Assembly (NCBI RefSeq): GCF_030929495.1
Contig: NZ_JAVFWN010000016.1
Location: forward strand, 62,001-126,000
From: Nocardioides sp. LHD-245
GTDB taxonomy: Bacteria > Actinomycetota > Actinomycetes > Propionibacteriales > Nocardioidaceae
Reading direction: 5' to 3'
DNA: 64,000 nucleotides
A model generated the notes under the pieces. It saw only the letters and a program-made list of their open reading frames with translations. It was not told the origin of the DNA and made no database searches. Of the stretch, positions 33,075 through 42,929 are shown piece by piece. Position 1 is the stretch's first letter. The number at the start of each line of letters is the position of its first letter. A program made the translations under genes and the position numbers.

Positions 33075-34243
33075 AGGAAACGAGCCGGATCGAAGAGGGC
33101 CGGATCGCAGCTCGGCTGCAGGGACCCACCGTGCACGAGCAGGTCACGCACCAGCTCGCCGGTGGCCGCGGCGAGGTGGATCCCGCGATGGGTGTGACCG
33201 GTCGCGAGGTAGGCGCCGCGCAGGCCGGGCACCGCTCCGACCAGCGGCCGGGTGTCGCGCGAGAGCGGACGGATGCCGGTGATGTGCTGGCCGACGGTCG
33301 CGAACTTGACCGTCGGCAGCACCTCGGTGGCCTGGCGCAGCAGCTCCTCGCGCGCCTCCGGGCTCGGGGGCGGATGGGGGTCGGCCACCGCCTCGTTCTG
33401 GTCGACGATCCAGTTCTCGCGATCGTCGAAGTCGCGGCCACCGGTGCTGCCGATGCTGAGGAACCCGTCGACCCGGCTGATCAGGTGTCCCCGGCGGGGG
33501 GTCGACAAGATCGCCTGCAGCGGCTGCGAGGGCCAGCGCAGCATCAGGCGCTCCCCGCGCAGGGGACGCACCGGGACCGTGTAGCCGGTCCACTCCGAGG
33601 CCAGCGCGGCGGAGGCGCCCATCGCGAGCACCACGTTGTCGCAGGCGATCGTGCCCTGCTTGTGGGTCACGCCCACGACCCGGTCGCCACGCCGGGCCAG
33701 ACCGGTGATGGTCGTCGGGAACAGAGCGGCGCCGAATCGCTCGGCGGAGCGCATGAACGCATGGGACAGCCGGTCGGCCGGCACCTGGAGGGCCTCGGGC
33801 TCGAACGCGGCGCCGCGCACGTCGCGGGTGATCGACGGCTCGATCGCCCGCACGTCGTCGGGGTCGAGCCAGCGCACGCTCATCACCTCGGACTGCCACT
33901 CGAGGTCGGCGCGCACCTGACGCTCCTCCTCGTCGTCGATGGCCAGGCGCATCGCCGGGCGGCACTGGTAGCCGGTCCGCACGCCGGAGAGATCCTCCAG
34001 CACCGGCACGATCGCCTTCGTCGAGTGGTGGCCACGCACTCCCCAGCGCAGGTACTCCGCGTCGTCGAAGTCGGCCGAGATCGAGTACATCGCTCCCGTC
34101 GCACAGGTCGACGAGCCCGCGGCCACCCGATCCTGCTCGACCACCATCACCTTCAGGCCGGCTGCCGCCAGGTGATAGGCGCACGAGGTGCCCACCGCCC
34201 CCGCACCGACCACCACGACGTCCGGACTCTGGCTCAATGACAC
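33071..34243 (-). CDS. FAD-dependent amine/amino acid oxidase (DAO family)
   Basis: A 390-residue flavoprotein with dinucleotide motif VVVGAGAVGTSCAYHLAAAG (9-28) and the VVEQDRVAAGSS adenine-binding continuation. It has DAO-family blocks WLDPDDVRAIEPSI, PLRGERLMLRW and a C-terminal ATGHTHRGIHLAAATGE that contacts FAD. Relatives include glycine, sarcosine and D-amino acid oxidases and HcnC. It would oxidise an amine or imino acid to an imine or aldehyde that the neighbouring aldehyde dehydrogenase could use. Its upstream gap of 85 bp is AT-rich and may hold a promoter, so it may open a second transcript. Confidence 0.92.
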   Translation of the reverse strand: MSLSQSPDVVVVGAGAVGTSCAYHLAAAGLKVMVVEQDRVAAGSSTCATGAMYSISADFDDAEYLRWGVRGHHSTKAIVPVLEDLSGVRTGYQCRPAMRLAIDDEEERQVRADLEWQSEVMSVRWLDPDDVRAIEPSITRDVRGAAFEPEALQVPADRLSHAFMRSAERFGAALFPTTITGLARRGDRVVGVTHKQGTIACDNVVLAMGASAALASEWTGYTVPVRPLRGERLMLRWPSQPLQAILSTPRRGHLISRVDGFLSIGSTGGRDFDDRENWIVDQNEAVADPHPPPSPEAREELLRQATEVLPTVKFATVGQHITGIRPLSRDTRPLVGAVPGLRGAYLATGHTHRGIHLAAATGELVRDLLVHGGSLQPSCDPALFDPARFL

Positions 34244-34261
34244 GTCAACTGCTCCTCACGG

Positions 34262-34316
34262 TGAAGTACTACAGGTGTTCCAATGGCTTGAATTAGGATA
34301 CTACTCATATACCGGT
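34262..34316 (-). promoter_or_regulatory. AT-rich upstream region with possible GntR site
   Basis: The 85-bp gap before the FAD oxidase gene is clearly richer in A+T than its surroundings. Its minus strand contains ACCGGTATATGAGTAGTA (34316-34299), which resembles ACCGGTAGTATATGATCGG upstream of the nitrilase-like gene. Candidate site for the cluster's GntR regulator and/or an internal promoter. Confidence 0.4.
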
Positions 34317-34328
34317 TCGCGATCGAGG

Positions 34329-35810
34329 TCATGTCCGGAGGATGAACGGATCGTCGACGTGCCCCGCGCGCGTCTCGACCCAGACGCTCTTCAGGCGGGT
34401 GTACTCCGCCATCACGTGGCGGCTGTGCTCGATGCCCATCCCGCTGTCCTTGAAGCCCGAGCGGGGCGACATCGGCGAGGTCGACCGATAGCTGTTGATC
34501 CAGACCGTCCCGGCATCGAGACGCGCCGCGACGCGGTGGGCCCGGGACAGGTCCGCGGTCCAGACACCGGCCGCCAGGCCGTACCGGGAGCCGTTCGCCA
34601 GCGCGACCGCCGTCTCCTCGGAGTCGAAGGGCAGGAAGGCGACGACCGGCCCGAAGATCTCCTCCTGGCACAGCCGCATGGCGTTGTCACCTCCGACGAA
34701 GACCGTCGGCTCCACGAAGTAGCCCGGGAGACCGGGTACCGACGCCCTCCCCCCACCGGTCAGGACACGCGCACCCTCTGCGATGCCGAGCGCGACGTAC
34801 TCCTCGACGCGCACACGTTGCTGCTCCGTCGCGAGCGGGCCCAGCTGCGTGGTCGCCTCCAGCGGATCGCCGACCCTGATCGCCCGTGCCCGCTCCACCA
34901 CCCGATGGGCGAGCTCGTCGTGCAGGGCGCGGGCGACCAGCACCCGGCTGCCCGCCACGCAGCTCTGGCCGGCGGCCGCGAACACTCCCGCCACGATCCC
35001 GGTGGCCACCTGATCGAGGTCGGCGTCGGGGAAGACGAGGTGCGGCGACTTCCCACCGAGCTCGAGCGTCGTACGCACGAAGCGGCCCGCGCAGCTCCGG
35101 GCCAGTCCGGCACCCGTGCTCGTGCCGCCCGTGAAGCTGACCTTGGCCACCCGGGCGTCCTCCACCACCGCCCGGCCCGCCTCCGCCCCCAACCCGGTGA
35201 CGACGTTGAACACGCCCGGCGGGAATCCGGCCTCCTCGACCAGCAGCGCGAGCTCCAGCGCCGAGGCGGAGGTGTGCTCCGACGGCTTCACCACCACCGT
35301 GTTGCCGGCCGCCAGCGCCGGGCCGATCTTGCTCACGGTCAGGAGCAGGGGCGAGTTCCACGGCGTGATGGCCACCACGACACCGAGCGGCTCGCGCAGC
35401 GTGTAGTTGAGCACGGCCGGGTGCGGGCCAGGGATCGTCTCCCCGCCCAGCTGGGTCGCCAGACCGGCGTAGTAGTGGAGGTGCTCGGGCAGGCCCGTCA
35501 GCTGTCCCCGCATCTCCGCGAGCAGCTTGCCGTTGTCGCAGGTCTCGATGCCGGCCAGGTACTCGGCGTGCTCGGCGACGAGCGTCGCGAGACGGCGCAG
35601 CAACGCGCCACGTCGCGCCTGGGACAGCTCACGCCACGCCGGAGCGTGGAAGGCGTCATGGGCCGCCCGCACCGCGCGGTGCGCGTCACCCTCGCGGCCC
35701 CGCGCGAACTCGTACCACGGCTCGGCGGTGCTCGGATCGGTGCTCGCCAGATACTCACCCTGCTCCGGTGGCGTCCAGCATCCCGCGATGTAGTGCTCAT
35801 AGCGCGGCAT
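34329..35810 (-). CDS. Aldehyde dehydrogenase (NAD(P)-dependent)
   Basis: A 493-residue ALDH with ITPWNSPLLL and KPSEHTSASA (cofactor site), catalytic Glu in TLELGGKSPH and catalytic Cys in AGQSCVAGSR, and the EEIFGPVVAF motif. It would oxidise the aldehyde produced by amine oxidation to the acid. The ATG at 35810 gives the usual N-terminus. A GTG at 35867 is an alternative start: it overlaps the ABC ATPase stop (GTGA), has GGAAGGA eight bases upstream and would add 19 residues. Confidence 0.95.
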   Translation of the reverse strand: MPRYEHYIAGCWTPPEQGEYLASTDPSTAEPWYEFARGREGDAHRAVRAAHDAFHAPAWRELSQARRGALLRRLATLVAEHAEYLAGIETCDNGKLLAEMRGQLTGLPEHLHYYAGLATQLGGETIPGPHPAVLNYTLREPLGVVVAITPWNSPLLLTVSKIGPALAAGNTVVVKPSEHTSASALELALLVEEAGFPPGVFNVVTGLGAEAGRAVVEDARVAKVSFTGGTSTGAGLARSCAGRFVRTTLELGGKSPHLVFPDADLDQVATGIVAGVFAAAGQSCVAGSRVLVARALHDELAHRVVERARAIRVGDPLEATTQLGPLATEQQRVRVEEYVALGIAEGARVLTGGGRASVPGLPGYFVEPTVFVGGDNAMRLCQEEIFGPVVAFLPFDSEETAVALANGSRYGLAAGVWTADLSRAHRVAARLDAGTVWINSYRSTSPMSPRSGFKDSGMGIEHSRHVMAEYTRLKSVWVETRAGHVDDPFILRT

Positions 35811-35863
35811 CGACCCGTCGCCGGGCGCGTGGCGAGCGGCCCGCAGGGCCGGCCGATCCCGGC

Positions 35864-36931
35864 TCACGACACCGGTCCTTCCGTCGAGCGCACCGGGAGC
35901 CGGGGCCGGGTCCCGTCCGCCTCGGCGGGCGCCGCACCGGCGCGGCCCGACGCGGTCTCGCTCCGAGCCGCTTCGACGCGGATGCAGGCCACCCGATGGA
36001 GATCGCGGCTCGCTCGCTGACCGGCCGGGGCCAGCTCCGGGTCGATCGTGGCGCAGGCATCGATCGCCGCCGCGCAACGCGGGCGGAAGCGGCACCCCGG
36101 CGGCAGCGCCGCCAGGTCCGGTGGCTCTCCGGGCAGCGCGGGCCGAGCCGTGTCCCGCGAGCGCTCCGGATCCGGCACGGCAGCCAGCAGAGCCTGCGTG
36201 TACGGGTGCAGCGGCGAGGAGAGGACGACGTCCGGGCGCCCTTCCTCGACCACGCGCCCCGCGTACATCACCACGACCCGGTCCGCGTACTGCGCGGCCG
36301 TGATGAGGTCGTGGGTGATCATCACGATGGCGATGCCCGCATCCCGCAGGTCCGCGAACAGGCGCAGCACGCCGGCCCGCATCGAGACGTCGAGCATGGA
36401 GACGGGCTCGTCCGCGATCAGGACCTCCGGCTCGAGGACGATCGCCGAGGCGATCGCGACCCGCTGCAGCTGACCGCCCGACAGCTGGTGGGGATAGCGC
36501 CCCAGATAGCTGTCCGCGGACGGGATGCCGGCCCGCTCCAGCGCGGCCACGACCAACCTCCGGCGCTCCGCCCCGCTCGTGGTCACCCGGTGCACCAGCA
36601 ACGGCTCACTCACCACGTCCTCGACGGTGAAGCGCGGATCGAGTGCCTCGTAGGGGTCCTGACAGATCAGCTGGATCGACCGGAGCAGCTCGCGGCGCCG
36701 CCGTCCCCGGGTGGCGACCAGGTCGACGCCGTTCACCCGGATCGAGCCGGCCGCCGGTCTGACCAGCCCGACGGCCGCCATCGCGGTGGACGTCTTGCCG
36801 CATCCGGACTCACCGACCACCGCGACCAGCTCGCCGCCCCGCACGGTGACCGAGACGTCGTCGACCGCCTTGCGTGCGCCGTAGCGGACATCGAGTCGGT
36901 CGATCGCCAACGCCGGCGCATCCTCGCTCAC
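35864..36931 (-). CDS. Peptide-type ABC importer ATPase, DppF-like
   Basis: A 355-residue ATPase with Walker A GESGCGKTST (about 39-48), signature YPHQLSGGQLQRVAIA, Walker B EVLIADEPVSMLDV and the oligopeptide/dipeptide C-terminal domain with HPYTQALLAAVP and CRFRPRCAAAIDAC. That Cys-rich motif is typical of Opp/Dpp ATPases. The GTG at 36931 overlaps the stop of the DppD-like gene, with GAGGAGGCTCC upstream. It pairs with the next ATPase to power the importer. Confidence 0.94.
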   Translation of the reverse strand: MSEDAPALAIDRLDVRYGARKAVDDVSVTVRGGELVAVVGESGCGKTSTAMAAVGLVRPAAGSIRVNGVDLVATRGRRRRELLRSIQLICQDPYEALDPRFTVEDVVSEPLLVHRVTTSGAERRRLVVAALERAGIPSADSYLGRYPHQLSGGQLQRVAIASAIVLEPEVLIADEPVSMLDVSMRAGVLRLFADLRDAGIAIVMITHDLITAAQYADRVVVMYAGRVVEEGRPDVVLSSPLHPYTQALLAAVPDPERSRDTARPALPGEPPDLAALPPGCRFRPRCAAAIDACATIDPELAPAGQRASRDLHRVACIRVEAARSETASGRAGAAPAEADGTRPRLPVRSTEGPVS

Positions 36932-37917
36932 GGAGCCTCCTCGGCCGGGGGGTGGTGAAGGTGGCATCGGGCCTGCTGCAGAGCAGTCGCCACGGGCAAC
37001 AGGGCCGGGCCGTGCGAACCACACGGCTCGAAGCGATCGGGGCAGCGTGGGGCGAAGCCGCACCCCGCGTGGTCCACGCCGGGCCGAGGCGGTGCGCCCG
37101 GGATCGAGGCCAGCTCTCGTCCTGGGTCCGACAGCCGGGGGCTGGCATCGACCAAGAGCCGGGTGTACGGATGAGCAGGCTCGTGCAGCAGCGTCTCGAT
37201 CCGTCCGGTCTCGACGATCTCTCCGCCGTACATCACCGCTGCTCGGTCGCACACCTCGCCGATGACCCCCATGTCGTGGGAGACCAGCACCAGTGCGGCC
37301 CCGGTCTCGGCGCACGCGTTCTCCAGGGCCGTGAGGACCTGCGCCTGCACGATCACGTCCAGCGCGGTGGTCGGCTCGTCGGCGAGCAGCACCCGCGGCT
37401 CGCACACGACCGCCATCGCGATCGCCACTCGCTGGCGCATGCCGCCGGACAGCTCGTGGGGGTAGCGCCGCGCGACCTCGGCGCGCAGGCCGACGAGCTC
37501 GAGGACGCGGTGGACCCGCTCGCGCACCCCTGAGCCGGACCCGGCACCGCGTCGGGCCGCCTCCGCGATCTGGCGTCCGATCGTCACCACCGGGTTGAGC
37601 GAGTTCATAGCCCCCTGGAAGACGACGGCGATCTCGCTCCACCGACGGCGACGCACGTCCCGCTCCCCCGAGCCGAGGATCTCCGTGCCGTCGATGCGGA
37701 CCTCGCCACCTACGGTGGCGTCGGCACCGAGCAGGCCCATCAGCGACATCAGTGTCGTGGTCTTGCCGCAGCCGGACTCGCCGATCAGGCCGAACCGCTC
37801 ACCGCTGCCCACGCTGAAGGTGACGTCGCGGACCAGGTGGAGGTCGCGTCCCTCCCCCGACCGCAGGGTCACGTCCAGCCCGCGGACGTCGAGACACCCG
37901 GTCGTCGTGGTGCTCAC
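36928..37917 (-). CDS. Peptide-type ABC importer ATPase, DppD-like
   Basis: A 329-residue ATPase with Walker A GESGCGKTTT, Q-loop VVFQGAMNSLNP (the NSLNP is typical of DppD), signature YPHELSGGMRQRVAIA, Walker B RVLLADEPTTALDV and the Cys motif CGFAPRCPDRFEPC. The GTG at 37917 overlaps the permease stop. First of two ATPases in the gene order SBP-permease-permease-ATPase-ATPase. Confidence 0.94.
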   Translation of the reverse strand: MSTTTTGCLDVRGLDVTLRSGEGRDLHLVRDVTFSVGSGERFGLIGESGCGKTTTLMSLMGLLGADATVGGEVRIDGTEILGSGERDVRRRRWSEIAVVFQGAMNSLNPVVTIGRQIAEAARRGAGSGSGVRERVHRVLELVGLRAEVARRYPHELSGGMRQRVAIAMAVVCEPRVLLADEPTTALDVIVQAQVLTALENACAETGAALVLVSHDMGVIGEVCDRAAVMYGGEIVETGRIETLLHEPAHPYTRLLVDASPRLSDPGRELASIPGAPPRPGVDHAGCGFAPRCPDRFEPCGSHGPALLPVATALQQARCHLHHPPAEEAP

Positions 37918-38840
37918 GATGCCTCCTTGGCTGCGGCCGCGCGGCGGAAGGAGCGCAGGCCGAGGTGCGAGACCGCCAGCCGGGGGTTGGTCCGCTGCTC
38001 GAAACGCCGTCCGATGACGGTGGTGCTGAGCAGGACCAGGCCGATGGCCAGGCCCGGAGGCAGGAGGACCCACCACGCCTCGGCGGTGATCGCGCCCCGT
38101 TCGAAGGAGTCCGCGATCATCTGGCCCCACGACGTGGTGTTCCGGTCCGCCAGGCCGAGGAACCGCAGTGCCGCCTCGAAGAAGATCGCGTGTCCGATCG
38201 CGAGGGCCGTGCTGGCGCCGAGCAGGGGCGCGACCTGCGGCAGGACGTGGTGGACCAGGGTCCGTCCGTGGCTGGCGCCCATCGCCCGGGCGCGGCGGAC
38301 GTAGAGCCGCTGGCGCACCGTCTTGGCCTGGGACCGGACCACCCGTGCCGTACCCGGCCAGGACAGCAGCGCGATGATCACGATGGTGTTGACCAGGCGG
38401 GTGCCGTAGAGCGCGGCGACCACGATCATCACCGGCAGCACGGGAATCACCAGGAAGAAGTCCGTGACGCGCATCAGCAGCGCCTCGAACCACCCGCCGA
38501 AGTAGCCGCTCACCAGCCCGGCCACGCCCCCCAGGATCACGGTCATGACCCCGGCGAGCACGCCCACGAGCAGGGACACCCGCGCCCCCCAGAGCAGCTC
38601 GGCCACGACGTCGGCCCCGGCGTCGTCCAGCCCGAGGAGGTGTGCCCCGGACGGGGTCGCGTAGGGCGCCCCGACCTGGGCACCCGATCCGTCCGGGAAC
38701 AGCGCCGGTGCCGCCAGGGCGCCGACGGCGAAGACCCCCAGGAGGGCGACGCTGAAAGCGAGCCCGGGCGACGGCAGGCGCCGGGTCCGGCGCCGGGTCC
38801 GGCGCCGGCCCCGGGCCAGGACCTCGGCCGCCGCGCTCAC
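37914..38840 (-). CDS. Peptide-type ABC importer permease, DppC-like
   Basis: A 308-residue permease with a basic Arg-rich cytoplasmic N-terminus, an early membrane helix, a periplasmic PSGAHLLGLDDAGADV segment, which corresponds to the HPLGTDxxGRD motif of DppC, and the inner-membrane EAA-loop region (ARRAMGASHGRTLVHHVLP). About six helices. The GTG at 38840 overlaps the DppB-like stop. Confidence 0.93.
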   Translation of the reverse strand: MSAAAEVLARGRRRTRRRTRRLPSPGLAFSVALLGVFAVGALAAPALFPDGSGAQVGAPYATPSGAHLLGLDDAGADVVAELLWGARVSLLVGVLAGVMTVILGGVAGLVSGYFGGWFEALLMRVTDFFLVIPVLPVMIVVAALYGTRLVNTIVIIALLSWPGTARVVRSQAKTVRQRLYVRRARAMGASHGRTLVHHVLPQVAPLLGASTALAIGHAIFFEAALRFLGLADRNTTSWGQMIADSFERGAITAEAWWVLLPPGLAIGLVLLSTTVIGRRFEQRTNPRLAVSHLGLRSFRRAAAAKEAS

Positions 38841-39814
38841 CGGGCCGCCCCCGCCCTGCGGACCCGCGGGTCCAGCAGGCTGTAGGCGGCATCCGCGAGC
38901 AGGTTGAACAGCACGACCGAGACGGTGAACACCAAGAAGGCGCCCTGCATCATCGGATAGTCCCGCGCGACGATCGAGTCGTAGATGGTCCGCCCGACCC
39001 CGGGCCAGGAGAACACCACCTCGATCAGGATCGCCCCTCCCACCATCGCCCCGATGGACAGCCCGATGAGCGTCACCGTCGGGAGGAGCGCGTTGCGCAG
39101 CGCGTGGCGACGCAGGACGTAGCGCGGCCGGAAGCCCTTCGCGCGAGCGGTGAGGACGTAGTCGTCGCTCAGCGTCTCGACCATCGACGAGCGCATGATC
39201 AGCGTGTACTGGCCGAACATCACCAGCCCCAGTGTCAGCGCGGGCAGGAGGAGGTGCCGGCCGAGGTCGGCGAGGTACTGCGTCGGGGTCGGGTCGATCA
39301 GGAACTGGTCGACCATGCCGCCGGTGGGCAGCGTGCCGGCGAACAGGAAGAGCAGGACCATGCCGATCCACTGCGGCGGCAGCGAGTACATGAACGTCGC
39401 GAGCGTCACCGCCCCGTGGTCGATCGGCCGGCCCCGGTAGGCGCCGGCGAGGATCCCGAGCCCGATCCCCAGCACGATCGCGATCAGCAGCCCGAGCCCG
39501 ACCAGCGGCAGGGTGTTGACGATGGCATCGATCAGGTTGTCGGTGACCGGCTGACGGTTCACGAAGGACACGCCGAGGTTCCCCTGGGACAGCTGCTCGA
39601 GGTAGCGCACGTACTGGACCACCATCGGCTGGTCCAGTCCGAACTCACGGGTCAGCTGGTCCTGGAGCTGCCGACTGCCCTGAGGGATCCGGCTCATCTG
39701 GTCGACCGGATTGCCGGGCGCGAGACGGAACAGGAAGAAGTCGAACGTCACGGCCAGCCAGATCAGGACACCGGCTCCCGCCAGTCGTCTGCCGATCACG
39801 CGCAGAGGTGCCAC
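38837..39814 (-). CDS. Peptide-type ABC importer permease, DppB-like
   Basis: A 325-residue permease with a first helix ending in FFLFRLAPGNPVD, typical of DppB, then about five further helices and the EAA-loop (RAKGFRPRYVLRRHALRNALLP). It begins 11 bp after the binding-protein stop, so the transporter genes are co-transcribed. Confidence 0.94.
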   Translation of the reverse strand: MAPLRVIGRRLAGAGVLIWLAVTFDFFLFRLAPGNPVDQMSRIPQGSRQLQDQLTREFGLDQPMVVQYVRYLEQLSQGNLGVSFVNRQPVTDNLIDAIVNTLPLVGLGLLIAIVLGIGLGILAGAYRGRPIDHGAVTLATFMYSLPPQWIGMVLLFLFAGTLPTGGMVDQFLIDPTPTQYLADLGRHLLLPALTLGLVMFGQYTLIMRSSMVETLSDDYVLTARAKGFRPRYVLRRHALRNALLPTVTLIGLSIGAMVGGAILIEVVFSWPGVGRTIYDSIVARDYPMMQGAFLVFTVSVVLFNLLADAAYSLLDPRVRRAGAAR

Positions 39815-39825
39815 CGCCCGGTCCC

Positions 39826-41538
39826 CTACGCGAGGCGCAGCTGCGTGACCTGGTCACGCGACACTGCGTTGAACGGACCGAAGCCGGACATCTGGTACCC
39901 CGTCAGCTTGGGGCCCGACGCCGCCAGCGCGTTGACGTAGACCAACGCGAGCATGGCCCGGGCCTCGAAGAAGCGGTTCTGCATGTCGTAGACCAGGCTC
40001 CGGCGCTCGTCGACATCGAGGGTCGCGTTCTGCTCGACGTACGCCCGGTCGAAGTCGGGGTCGGAGTAGTGGCAGTTGTTGAAGCCGCCGATCGAGTCCG
40101 TGATGAAGTGATCCAGCACCGCCGAGGGATCCGGCGAGGCCGGCAGGAAGCCCCACACGGCGATGTCGTTGGTGAGGTACTTGCCGTCCGGTGCACTGAT
40201 GGCGTCGATCATCGCGGCGGCATCCAGCGTGTTGGGCTTCACCTCGACGCCGAGCTGCTTCCAGCCGTCACTGATGATCTGCAGGATCCGGTCCCCGCCC
40301 GCCAGGCCGCTGGCGAGATTGACCTTGTAGGACATCTTCTCCGCGCCGGCCGTCCGGACGCCGTCCGACCCGCGGGCCAGGCCCAGGCCGTCGAGGATCT
40401 CGTTGGCGGCCGCGATGTCGAACGCGTCGGGCACCACGCTGTCGTCGTGCCACGCACCCATCGCGGGATACACGAGCGACCCCGCGACCTCGCCCATGCC
40501 GAACAGGACGACCTCGACGATGCGGGCCCGGTCGATGCCCATCGACAGGGCTCGGCGCACCTGCGGGTCGAGCAGCTCGCGGTGCTGGGTCTTCTTGGGG
40601 TTGACGTTGAAGTACAGGTTGTTCATGACGAACCCGGGAGCCTGCTGGGTGCGCAGCCCGCGGTCCGCGAGCCGCTCCAGGCTGCCACCGACGGTGCTCG
40701 GGGAGAGCAGCGCCACCGCATCGATCTCACTGGCCTCCAGGGCCTTGATCATCGCGTCCGGGGCGCCGTAGGTCACGAAGCCGAGGGTCGAGATGGACTG
40801 CTTCTCGCCGTACCAGTCGGCGTGCGCCTTCAGCAGCACGATCTCCTTGGGCGTGTACTTGGTGAGGACGAACTGTCCGCCGCACACCGTGCCCTCGTCG
40901 TACGCCACCGTCTTGAGACCCGCACCGTCGCCCGACGCGGGCTCGGTCCAGACGTGCTCGGGCAGGATCACGACCCTGGTGAGCAGGCCCAGGGCGTTCG
41001 CGATGGGCTCGCTGTAGCGGACGACCAGGGTGCGATCGTCGGGCGCCTCGGCCCCGGTGATGCCGACGACGTACTGCGCCAGGAGGGCGGCGGCCGATCC
41101 GCTGTGCTGGACCAGGGTGTTGATGGTGAAGGCCGCATCGCGCGCGGTGACCGGCTTGCCGTCCGACCACGCGGCCTTCGTCTTGAGGCGGAAGGTGATC
41201 GAGGTGCCGTCGGCACTCACCTCGTAGTCGTCGGCCAGGTCGGGCTCGACCGTGAAGTCGTCGCCCTCCAACCGCAGCAGCGTGGGGTAGAGCATGTGGG
41301 TCGCGATCACCGCCGCGGCGCTCTGCTGGACGAAGGGATTGAGCGAGTCCATCTCCGAGGTCAACCCGATCCGAAGGGTCGACGAGCTCGACCCGGAGGA
41401 TCCCGAGTCGCCACAGGCGGCCAGCAGCGTGGGCAGACCGGCGACGACAGCGCCGCCGACTCCCAGGCGAAAGAGCATGGAACGCCGCGACAGCACGGCC
41501 CCAGGCACCTCAGTGCTCACGTCATCGTTGTTGCTCAC
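39826..41538 (-). CDS. Extracellular solute-binding protein, family 5 (Tat lipoprotein)
   Basis: A 570-residue binding protein for a peptide- or opine-like solute. The N-terminus has a twin-arginine signal (LSRRSMLFRLG) and lipobox LLAACGDSG, so it is exported folded and lipidated. The mature part has SBP_bac_5 features: LRIGLTSEMDSLNPF, VEPDLADDYEVSADG, TFRLKTKAAWSDGKPVTARD, VRRALSMGIDRARIV. It supplies the importer encoded just downstream. The nature of the catabolic genes suggests an amine or amide solute. Confidence 0.94.
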   Translation of the reverse strand: MSNNDDVSTEVPGAVLSRRSMLFRLGVGGAVVAGLPTLLAACGDSGSSGSSSSTLRIGLTSEMDSLNPFVQQSAAAVIATHMLYPTLLRLEGDDFTVEPDLADDYEVSADGTSITFRLKTKAAWSDGKPVTARDAAFTINTLVQHSGSAAALLAQYVVGITGAEAPDDRTLVVRYSEPIANALGLLTRVVILPEHVWTEPASGDGAGLKTVAYDEGTVCGGQFVLTKYTPKEIVLLKAHADWYGEKQSISTLGFVTYGAPDAMIKALEASEIDAVALLSPSTVGGSLERLADRGLRTQQAPGFVMNNLYFNVNPKKTQHRELLDPQVRRALSMGIDRARIVEVVLFGMGEVAGSLVYPAMGAWHDDSVVPDAFDIAAANEILDGLGLARGSDGVRTAGAEKMSYKVNLASGLAGGDRILQIISDGWKQLGVEVKPNTLDAAAMIDAISAPDGKYLTNDIAVWGFLPASPDPSAVLDHFITDSIGGFNNCHYSDPDFDRAYVEQNATLDVDERRSLVYDMQNRFFEARAMLALVYVNALAASGPKLTGYQMSGFGPFNAVSRDQVTQLRLA

Positions 41539-41619
41539 GGAAACCTCCGCCTTCTCGTGTGGTCCGAGCGGGGTCGGCTCGACACCGGTCGGTGATGCGT
41601 TGACGGCCCGTGCGGCCGG

Positions 41620-42888
41620 TCAGGTGTAGCCGATGTCGCCGTCGGCGACGCCGGTCCCGTGCGCCACGTCCGAGATGACGGCGACCAGGTCGAGGAGCAG
41701 CTCGTCGACCAGCGCGTCGTCCACGGCGTCACAGGTCAGATGGACGAGCGGCGGATGGGCGACCCCGAAGACCGACCAGCCCCGCCCGGCGAGACCCTTG
41801 CCGATCTCGGTGATGTCCAGGTCCTTGGCGCCGATCGCCACCAGGGACATCTCGCTGCCGACGACGTGCAGCTCGGGGATCCTCTCGACCCCCGCGATCA
41901 CCCGGTCACGCACGGCCATCGTGCGACGCGCGGTGTCCAGGTAGCCCTCACGCCCCAGGTAGCGCAGCACCGCCCAGGCCCCCGAGATCGCGCCGGCCGG
42001 ACGGGAGCCCACGAACGCGTCGGTCCGGTAGAGGCCGTTGGACCAGTCCTCGGTCTCGAAGCCCTGGAACCGCCGCAGATCCAGGTCGGCGTAGAACAGC
42101 GTGGAACAGGGCTTCGGCGCGTAGCCGTACTTGTGCAGGTCGACGCTGACCGAGGACACGCCGGGGACGTCGAAGGCGAAGGACGGCACGTCGTACCCGA
42201 GGTCACGCGCGAACGGCGTGAGGCAACCCCCGACGCAGGCATCGACGTGCAGCCAGAGGTCACGCTCGCTCGCCAGGCGGGCGACCGCCTCGATCGGGTC
42301 GTAGACGCCGTGCGGCCACGACGGCGCCGAGGCGACCAGGCCCGCGGTCCGGTCGGTGATGGCGGCCGCCATCGCGTCGAGGTCGACGCGGTACTCCCCG
42401 GTCAGCGGTACCCGGACCAGTCGTACGCCCAGGAAGTGGCAGGCCTTCGTGAACGCGGCGTGCGCGGAGAAGGGCGCGATGATCTCCACCTCGCCGCGGG
42501 GGATGCCACGACGCTCGTAGGCCCACTCGCGGATGGAGTGGACGGCGTTGAAGATGCTGTCCGAGCCCCCGGAGGTCAGCACGCCGCACTCCGCGGTCGT
42601 GTGGAGCTCCGCGGCCCAGGACGACAGGACCTCGTCGTGCATCGTCTTCAGGCTGGGCAGCACGCGGGCGAAGAGGCCGTTGATGCTGAAGAACCGCTCG
42701 TAGCCGCGACGAGCCGCCTCCTGGATCTGATCGTTGCCCCGCAGGGAGAACATGCCGAACCTGCCCTGCCGGATCGGCGGGACCTGGGCGTAGAGGGAGT
42801 CGAGCCTGTCGGCCACGTCATCCAGGGACATGCCCTGCGACGGGAAGGCGTTGCCGAGCGATCGGCCGGACTGCGACGAGTGGGACAC
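41620..42888 (-). CDS. PLP-dependent decarboxylase/lyase (group II, sphingosine-phosphate-lyase-like)
   Basis: A 422-residue fold-type I PLP enzyme with LTSGGSDSIFNAVHS, the cofactor-stacking region, HVDACVGGC and the PLP lysine in SVDLHKYGYAPKPC. The AFVGSRPAGAISGAW segment resembles sphingosine-1-phosphate lyases and archaeal-type tyrosine/aspartate decarboxylases. It would decarboxylate an amino acid or cleave a C-C bond, giving an amine or aldehyde for the downstream oxidase and dehydrogenase. It is the promoter-proximal gene of the minus-strand operon, opposite the GntR gene. Substrate not determined. Confidence 0.9.
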   Translation of the reverse strand: MSHSSQSGRSLGNAFPSQGMSLDDVADRLDSLYAQVPPIRQGRFGMFSLRGNDQIQEAARRGYERFFSINGLFARVLPSLKTMHDEVLSSWAAELHTTAECGVLTSGGSDSIFNAVHSIREWAYERRGIPRGEVEIIAPFSAHAAFTKACHFLGVRLVRVPLTGEYRVDLDAMAAAITDRTAGLVASAPSWPHGVYDPIEAVARLASERDLWLHVDACVGGCLTPFARDLGYDVPSFAFDVPGVSSVSVDLHKYGYAPKPCSTLFYADLDLRRFQGFETEDWSNGLYRTDAFVGSRPAGAISGAWAVLRYLGREGYLDTARRTMAVRDRVIAGVERIPELHVVGSEMSLVAIGAKDLDITEIGKGLAGRGWSVFGVAHPPLVHLTCDAVDDALVDELLLDLVAVISDVAHGTGVADGDIGYT

Positions 42889-42929
42889 GTGAGCTTCCTC
42901 TCAGGGGTGTAGGTGGAATATAGCCATCA